DNA from: JABEVB01 sp049965775
GTDB taxonomy: Bacteria > Planctomycetota > Phycisphaerae > WQYP01
Reading direction: 5' to 3'
Assembly (NCBI GenBank): GCA_049965775.1
Contig: JBMFVX010000113.1
Location: forward strand, 1-9,654
DNA length: 9,654 bases
Shown piece by piece: positions 5,186-9,654 of this stretch. The position numbers and the translations under genes are program-made. Within the stretch, counting starts at the first letter, position 1. The number at the start of each line of letters is the position of its first letter. The notes beneath the pieces were generated by a model. It saw only the letters and a program-made list of their open reading frames with translations, was not told the origin of the DNA and ran no database searches.

Positions 5186-6472
5186 ATGTTCAAGAAAATT
5201 GTCGTTGTCATTATCGTACTTGCGGCCATCGCAGGCGGCATCTGGTTTTACTTCAATAAACAGACCGCCTCGGCGCCGGCCGCCAACCCGGTAGAAACCG
5301 CCCTGGTCAAAAAGGGACTGATGGTGGTGGATGTAGCATGCTCCGGCACAGTCAACGCGAATCAAAACGTGGACATCAAGTGCCAGGCGGGCGGGCAAAT
5401 CGTTAAACTGCCCTTCCAGCTTGGTGCAGTCGTAAAAAAGGGCGACCTACTGCTGGAGGTGGATCCCACTCCTGAAGAGCAGGCACTGGAGGTGGCCCAG
5501 CGTAATCTCGAACAGACACAGTTTCAATATCAGACAGCGGAACTGAATCTTAAGGTAGCCCAACAAAATCTTCTTACCGACACCGCTACGGCAAATGCCA
5601 ACCTTCTTTCAGCACAGGCGGCGGCAGCCAACGACCAGATTCTGCTCAATCGCACAGCCACGCTGCTAAAAGAGAATCTTGACAGCCAGGAAGATTACGA
5701 TAATGCCAAGACCACTCTCACTCAGGCCCAAGCTAGCGTGGCTTTGGCCCAGGCGGCTGTTAACAAGCTCAAGACAGAAGCCCTGCAGGTAAAATTACAG
5801 GCCCTGAGTGTTAAACTCGCCAATGTTGCCGTGGAATCTAACAAGGTCGCCGTTCAGCAATCGCAGATCAACCTCTCCTATACCAAGGTAATGGCGCCAT
5901 TGACGGGTGTGGTATCAAATGTGGCTGTGCAAATTGGCCAGGTTATTTCGTCGGCACTTACCAACGTCGGCGGGGGTACCACCATTTTAACGCTGGTGGA
6001 TCTTTCGCACATTTATGTGCTCGCCAACGTCAACGAAAGCGATATAGACAAAGTTCACCTTGGAGATACCGTATACATCACCGGCTCGGCCTACCCGGGT
6101 AAAGTATTTCTCGGCAAAGTTGTGCAGATGGGACCGGTGGGAACCAATAACTCCAACGTTATTACCTTTCCGGTAAACGTTGAGGTGATTGGAAAAGACA
6201 AGCAACTTCTCAAACCCAACATGACGGCCGATGTGGACATCATCGCCGACCGCCTGCACAACGTCATGTATATTCCACTGCAGGCTGTACAGGTGCAGGG
6301 CCGCAAGGATTTTGTCAATGTCGTAGGGCCTGACGGCAAGCAAACGCTTACGCCCGTGAAGTTGGGCGTCAACAACGGCCGCCAATGGCAGGTGCTCGAC
6401 GGCCTTAAACCCGGCCAGAAGGTTGTGGTGTACAGCGGCGATTATGATAGCACATGGATGCGGCATCACTAA
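5186..6472 (+). CDS. HlyD/MacA-type periplasmic adaptor (membrane fusion protein)
   Basis: The 428-residue adaptor links the inner-membrane pump to the outer-membrane factor. An N-terminal membrane anchor (5-23, no lipobox) leads to the first half of the lipoyl domain with SGTVNANQNVDIKCQAGGQI (53-72) and GAVVKKGDLLLEVD (80-93). A long Ala/Gln/Leu-rich helical hairpin (about 95-230) should meet the outer-membrane factor, and the chain returns through APLTGVVSNVAVQIGQVI (237-254), the classic second half-motif. A beta-barrel domain follows, then a membrane-proximal domain with the usual GLKPGQKVVV near the end. The tail ends in MRHH. Only a weak purine-rich ribosome site precedes ATG 5186. A family member of this type usually interacts with MacB-like permeases, as encoded next. 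Confidence 0.93.
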   Translation: MFKKIVVVIIVLAAIAGGIWFYFNKQTASAPAANPVETALVKKGLMVVDVACSGTVNANQNVDIKCQAGGQIVKLPFQLGAVVKKGDLLLEVDPTPEEQALEVAQRNLEQTQFQYQTAELNLKVAQQNLLTDTATANANLLSAQAAAANDQILLNRTATLLKENLDSQEDYDNAKTTLTQAQASVALAQAAVNKLKTEALQVKLQALSVKLANVAVESNKVAVQQSQINLSYTKVMAPLTGVVSNVAVQIGQVISSALTNVGGGTTILTLVDLSHIYVLANVNESDIDKVHLGDTVYITGSAYPGKVFLGKVVQMGPVGTNNSNVITFPVNVEVIGKDKQLLKPNMTADVDIIADRLHNVMYIPLQAVQVQGRKDFVNVVGPDGKQTLTPVKLGVNNGRQWQVLDGLKPGQKVVVYSGDYDSTWMRHH

Positions 6473-6484
6473 AAGAATAGTTTC

Positions 6485-6499
6485 TGCGCCATTGGCGCA
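6485..6499 (+). promoter_or_regulatory. Intercistronic hairpin between adaptor and permease genes
   Basis: TGCGCC-ATT-GGCGCA is a perfect 6-bp stem with a 3-base loop, in the 45-base gap and 18 bases before ATG 6518. No U-run follows. It may stabilise or process the message, or limit translation of the permease gene, which lacks a clear Shine-Dalgarno. Confidence 0.5.
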
Positions 6500-6517
6500 A
6501 TAAATTCGGTAAACACT

Positions 6518-7723
6518 ATGCTTTTCTGGACCACCATTAAACTTGCACTTCGGAGCCTTGCGGCCAACAAACTCCGCACGCTTTTGACCATGCTGGGAAT
6601 GATTATCGGCGTCGGCTCGGTGATCACCATGCTGGCGCTGGGCCACGGCATGCAGAAGCAGGTGCTCTCAAATATTTCTGCCATGGGAAAAAACCTTCTG
6701 GCGGTCCATCCAAAGTGGACGGGCACCAACGGCGTAATCAACGCCACGCGGGAGAATCTTACCGTCGGTGACGCCCGGGCTCTTCTGCGCGATGTGCCGC
6801 AAATCCGTCGGGTTACCCCTGTGCTGGGCCAGCGGGAGCAGGTAACTTACATGGACAAAAACACCAATTGCGAGGTGGTGGGTTGCGCCGCCACGCTGCT
6901 GGTGATACGCAACTATACCATTGCCAAAGGCCGCATGTTCAACCATTTTGAAACCCAGTTGGAGTCGCATGTAGCTGTGCTGGGGCCGGAAACCGCTTAC
7001 GATCTTTTCGGCATGCTGAACCCCATCGGCCAGACCATTAACATTGCCGGGAACCAGTTTACGGTTATAGGCACGCTAAAATCTAAGGGCAGCCGGGGAT
7101 GGTTTAACCCCGACAATCAGGTGCTTATTCCTTACACCACCGGCATGGATCAAATATTCGGCCGGGTTTACCTTGACCACATAGATATGCAGATGGACGG
7201 CAAAGCCAACGTGGAAAAAGTTCTCAATGAATGCATCACAGTACTGCGGCGGCGCCATCATTTGCTTTTTGGCGATCCCAGTGATTTTCATATTTTCAGC
7301 CAGGAGCAGCTTCTGCAGACGGTATCGCACGTAACGGAAACACTTACGCTCTTTTTGGGCGCTGTCGCGGGCATTTCACTCCTGGTCGGCGGCATCGGCA
7401 TTATGAACATCATGCTGGTGACGGTTACCGAACGCACCCGCGAAATCGGCGTGCGCAAGGCCATTGGAGCCTGCAACAGCGATATCCTCCGCCAATTTAT
7501 GCTTGAAGCCTTGCTCGTGAGCGTCTTGGGAGGCGCTCTTGGAGCAGCCATGGGTGTGGCGCTGTCGCATTTTATTCACTTTCACAAATTTGTGGCGCAG
7601 GTACAGACATTCAACGTCGTCATCGCCATGAGCATAGCTGCCGGCATCGGCATATTTTTCGGATATTATCCCGCATGGAGGGCCGCACAACTCAACCCCA
7701 TAGAGGCTTTGCGCTATGAATAA
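6518..7723 (+). CDS. MacB/FtsX-type ABC permease
   Basis: This is the 401-residue inner-membrane subunit. The N-terminal SLAANKLRTLLTMLGMII (13-30) is the family's coupling helix and first membrane segment (about 21-43). A large periplasmic domain (about 45-270) follows. Three more membrane segments lie at about 275-302, 327-349 and 365-384. The FtsX-domain hallmark ERTREIGVRKAIGA (305-318) and the terminal PAWRAAQLNPIEALRYE (385-401) are both present. E. coli MacB has ATPase and permease in one chain; here they are separate genes with the adaptor between them. No good ribosome site precedes the ATG. The stop overlaps the next gene by 8 bases. The substrate cannot be told: family members export macrolides, peptides, siderophores or lipoproteins. 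Confidence 0.95.
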   Translation: MLFWTTIKLALRSLAANKLRTLLTMLGMIIGVGSVITMLALGHGMQKQVLSNISAMGKNLLAVHPKWTGTNGVINATRENLTVGDARALLRDVPQIRRVTPVLGQREQVTYMDKNTNCEVVGCAATLLVIRNYTIAKGRMFNHFETQLESHVAVLGPETAYDLFGMLNPIGQTINIAGNQFTVIGTLKSKGSRGWFNPDNQVLIPYTTGMDQIFGRVYLDHIDMQMDGKANVEKVLNECITVLRRRHHLLFGDPSDFHIFSQEQLLQTVSHVTETLTLFLGAVAGISLLVGGIGIMNIMLVTVTERTREIGVRKAIGACNSDILRQFMLEALLVSVLGGALGAAMGVALSHFIHFHKFVAQVQTFNVVIAMSIAAGIGIFFGYYPAWRAAQLNPIEALRYE

Positions 7724-9392
7724 ACCAGCTTCAGAAATCAAGCGAAAATCCATTATATGTGCTGCATGTGCCATTGGCCTGCTGGCCGCAAGCACGACTG
7801 TCACAAACGCCGGCGTGCCCGCCTTGGGCAGCACCGCTGCCAGCGCCACACCGCCCACAGGCAACATCATAATACCCGCTGGCGGAAGTATGCCCACAGC
7901 AACCCGCGATACCGCAACGGCACCACATACCACAAAGCCCATTAAGCTTGGGCTCAACGGCGCCATTTTGCTGGCCCTGCGCCAAAACCCCCAGATACTG
8001 GTACAGCGCTATGGCCCAACAATTGCGCAAAACGCCATTGAAGCCCAGAGAGCTGTTTACGACCCACAGCTTTCGGCCGGCCTTTCCGGCGGAAACTCAC
8101 GCGGAGGCTCCTCCGGCGGATACGCCACAAACAACTCGCTCAACGGCTACTTCAGCGCCCAGCAGCTTTTTCCCACCGGCACCACCGTGCAGGCCGGCGT
8201 TAATAGCTCGCTTAACAACGGCGAAAGCGCCGGTGAAAGCGACAGCACCAGTCTAAGTCTTACCGTCACACAAGCGTTGCTTAATGGAGGCAGCATTCAG
8301 GCAAACCTTGCCGCCATTCACGAAGCCGAGCTGGGCCGGCGAATTTCCGATTACAACCTTCAGGGAGTGGCCCTCTCGGTCGCCTCGCAGGTGGAGCAAG
8401 CCTATTGGAATTACGCGCTGGCCATCACTAATATTGGCATCGTGCAAGATGCCTTGGACGTCGCCGAGGAGCAGGAGCAGCAAACCCGCGAACTCATTCG
8501 CGTCGGCCGCACCGCCGGCTCGCAGTTGCCGGCGGCGGTGGCCCAGGTGGCACTGGAACGCGAATCGCTTATTAACGCCCAAGGCAATCTCAAAATCGCC
8601 CGGATCACACTGCTAAGCCTCATCAGCCCGCCCCACTCGGCTTTTTGGCGACGTACGGTGACACTCATCAATCTGCCCACCCCGCCGCGCGATTTGCCGG
8701 CACCGGTGTCGGCGCATGTTAAACTGGCCCTTAAGCTCAGCCCGCTTATTAATGAAACTCGCCTGCAAATTCAGCAAAATGATCTGCAGGTGGTGCAAAC
8801 CCGCAATGGTCTTTTACCCAAACTTGACGTGTTTATTACACTCGGAAAAACCGGCTATGCCAACTCGTTTGGTCAAGCCATCGGCAATCTCCATGGCTCG
8901 GACTACCAGGCCCTGGCCGGGGTTACCTATAACTATCCATTGTTCAACCGGGCCCCACGGGCTGCTTACAACAACGCCCTGCTCACCCGCGACCAGCAGG
9001 AGGCGGCTTTGGCTAACCTGGTGCAGCAGGTGCAGCTTGCAGTACGGAGCGACTATATCACCACCGAAACCAACCGCGAACAAATTTCCGCCACGCATGC
9101 CACAAGCCTTGCCCAAGCTGAGGCTCTGCGAAGTGAAATAGGCCAGTTCCGCGTGGGTGCCACCACATCACTGCAGGTGGCTGTCGCCCAGAGTAACCTG
9201 CTCTCTGCGAAGCTCGCCGAGGCCCAGGCCGTCGTGGCCTACCTTAACGCCCGATCACAGCTTTACCTGGAAGAAGGCTCCCTGCTCGAAAGGCATGGCA
9301 TTGCGTCACCCGGCTCTGTGCCGCTGCATATCGCCGGCCCGCGCTGGCTGCGCCGCTGGCCCGACGGCTACTTTGCAGGCCCGGTGAAATAA
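7716..9392 (+). CDS. TolC-like outer-membrane efflux factor
   Basis: The 558-residue protein should form a trimeric duct through the outer membrane and periplasm. Residues 1-32 look like a signal peptide (KRK at 9-11, hydrophobic 13-25, cleavage after Ala32). A Thr/Pro/Ala-rich linker runs to about 80. Two outer-membrane-efflux repeats follow: the first starts at KLGLNGAILLALRQNPQI and includes a Gly/Ser-rich beta strand region (GGNSRGGSSGGY), the second starts near LKLSPLINETRLQIQQNDLQ with GLLPKLDVFITLG. The ending before the C-terminus (SLAQAEALRSEIGQFRVGAT, then SLQVAVAQSNLLSAKLAEAQ) is the usual helical repeat. Its length exceeds the usual 430-490 residues, mostly through the linker. The start ATGAATAA overlaps the permease stop, which suggests coupled translation. 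It is the last gene of the operon. Confidence 0.93.
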   Translation: MNKPASEIKRKSIICAACAIGLLAASTTVTNAGVPALGSTAASATPPTGNIIIPAGGSMPTATRDTATAPHTTKPIKLGLNGAILLALRQNPQILVQRYGPTIAQNAIEAQRAVYDPQLSAGLSGGNSRGGSSGGYATNNSLNGYFSAQQLFPTGTTVQAGVNSSLNNGESAGESDSTSLSLTVTQALLNGGSIQANLAAIHEAELGRRISDYNLQGVALSVASQVEQAYWNYALAITNIGIVQDALDVAEEQEQQTRELIRVGRTAGSQLPAAVAQVALERESLINAQGNLKIARITLLSLISPPHSAFWRRTVTLINLPTPPRDLPAPVSAHVKLALKLSPLINETRLQIQQNDLQVVQTRNGLLPKLDVFITLGKTGYANSFGQAIGNLHGSDYQALAGVTYNYPLFNRAPRAAYNNALLTRDQQEAALANLVQQVQLAVRSDYITTETNREQISATHATSLAQAEALRSEIGQFRVGATTSLQVAVAQSNLLSAKLAEAQAVVAYLNARSQLYLEEGSLLERHGIASPGSVPLHIAGPRWLRRWPDGYFAGPVK

Positions 9393-9654
9393 CCGGTGCT
9401 GACAATCGGAGCAATGCGAATCGCCTCGCTGCCTCTAGTCCTTAAACAAGCGAATCCCCCTGCCGAAACCTGATAATTCTTGCGTGATATTTTTTCACGC
9501 AGTCTCCCCATTGCGGCCCGGTGCTGGGCCGCATCGTTATTGGGTTCGGGTTTTGTTTGTTCAGTGTTTTTTTTCTTTCTGGTCTTGGCGTTGCGGCGGG
9601 TCGAGGCGTCCTTACGGCCTGTAAATAAATAACTGATACCATTTGTGGTTATTG
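9368..9654 (-). CDS. Possible C-terminal part of a hypothetical protein
   Basis: A minus frame is open from the right edge to a TAG at 9370-9368 (94 codons) and overlaps the 3' end of the outer-membrane factor gene by 25 bases. Its first half is basic (GRKDASTRRNAKTRKKK) and has strongly GC-biased third codon positions, as in the real genes here. Its second half shows no such bias. It contains both hairpins listed above, which argues against coding. Another minus frame at 9442-9642 starts with ATG but has poorer codon use. I recognise no family, and the whole may be noncoding. Confidence 0.25.
   Translation of the reverse strand, partial: ITTNGISYLFTGRKDASTRRNAKTRKKKNTEQTKPEPNNDAAQHRAAMGRLREKISRKNYQVSAGGFACLRTRGSEAIRIAPIVSTGYFTGPAK
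9481..9501. terminator. First hairpin after the efflux operon
   Basis: TGCGTGA (9481-9487) and TCACGCA (9495-9501) are perfect inverted repeats with the loop TATTTTT. It lies 88 bases past the stop of the outer-membrane factor gene. It has no U-run right after it, so termination here is uncertain. Confidence 0.4.
9512..9533. terminator. Second hairpin after the efflux operon
   Basis: TGCGGCCC (9512-9519) and GGGCCGCA (9526-9533) make a strong 8-bp stem with a 6-base loop. T-rich plus-strand sequence follows only from about 9550, with eight T at 9567-9574. Together with the first hairpin it is the likeliest end of the efflux transcript. Confidence 0.45.

Overview
The window looks like chromosomal DNA of a Gram-negative (diderm) bacterium of moderately high GC. 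A TolC-type outer-membrane factor with an inner-membrane MacB-type permease and a periplasmic adaptor shows that there are two membranes. The divergent elongation factor P, the secreted beta-propeller and jelly-roll proteins and the irregular Shine-Dalgarno use would fit Planctomycetota (perhaps the Phycisphaerae side). That lineage call is an inference from style, not from a marker gene.

Left part, minus strand. Bases 1-425 hold the start of a secreted beta-propeller protein that runs off the left edge. After a gene-poor stretch (426-812) comes a compact minus-strand unit, in transcription order: a strong tRNA promoter (2764-2735), tRNA-Glu(UUC) (2721-2649), a GC-rich hairpin, efp for elongation factor P (2584-2018), two more GC-rich hairpins, and a proline-rich DUF1189-like membrane protein (1925-813). 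No second promoter is visible between the tRNA and efp, so tRNA, translation factor and membrane protein may share one transcript.

Middle, minus strand. A secreted 259-residue jelly-roll protein that resembles polysaccharide lyases lies at 3881-3102. Its C-terminal end may be frameshifted. It is divided from the next operon by a 423-base divergent control region (3882-4304) with candidate promoters in both directions and an 11-base tandem repeat.

Right part, plus strand. A four-gene tripartite efflux operon fills 4305-9392: ABC ATPase, HlyD/MacA-type adaptor, MacB/FtsX-type permease and TolC-like outer-membrane factor. The ATPase and permease form a MacB-like pump in the inner membrane, the adaptor bridges the periplasm, and the outer-membrane factor gives the exit duct. 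The last two genes overlap by 8 bases. Two hairpins lie after the operon, and a weakly supported partial reading frame enters from the right edge on the minus strand.

I see no CRISPR array, insertion sequence, phage gene or defence system. The best candidate for something little described is the tRNA-Glu/efp/membrane-protein unit. Its EF-P has an unusual loop tip (Asn in place of the usual Lys/Arg), and the gene just downstream carries PPD and PPG motifs, which EF-P is known to help translate.
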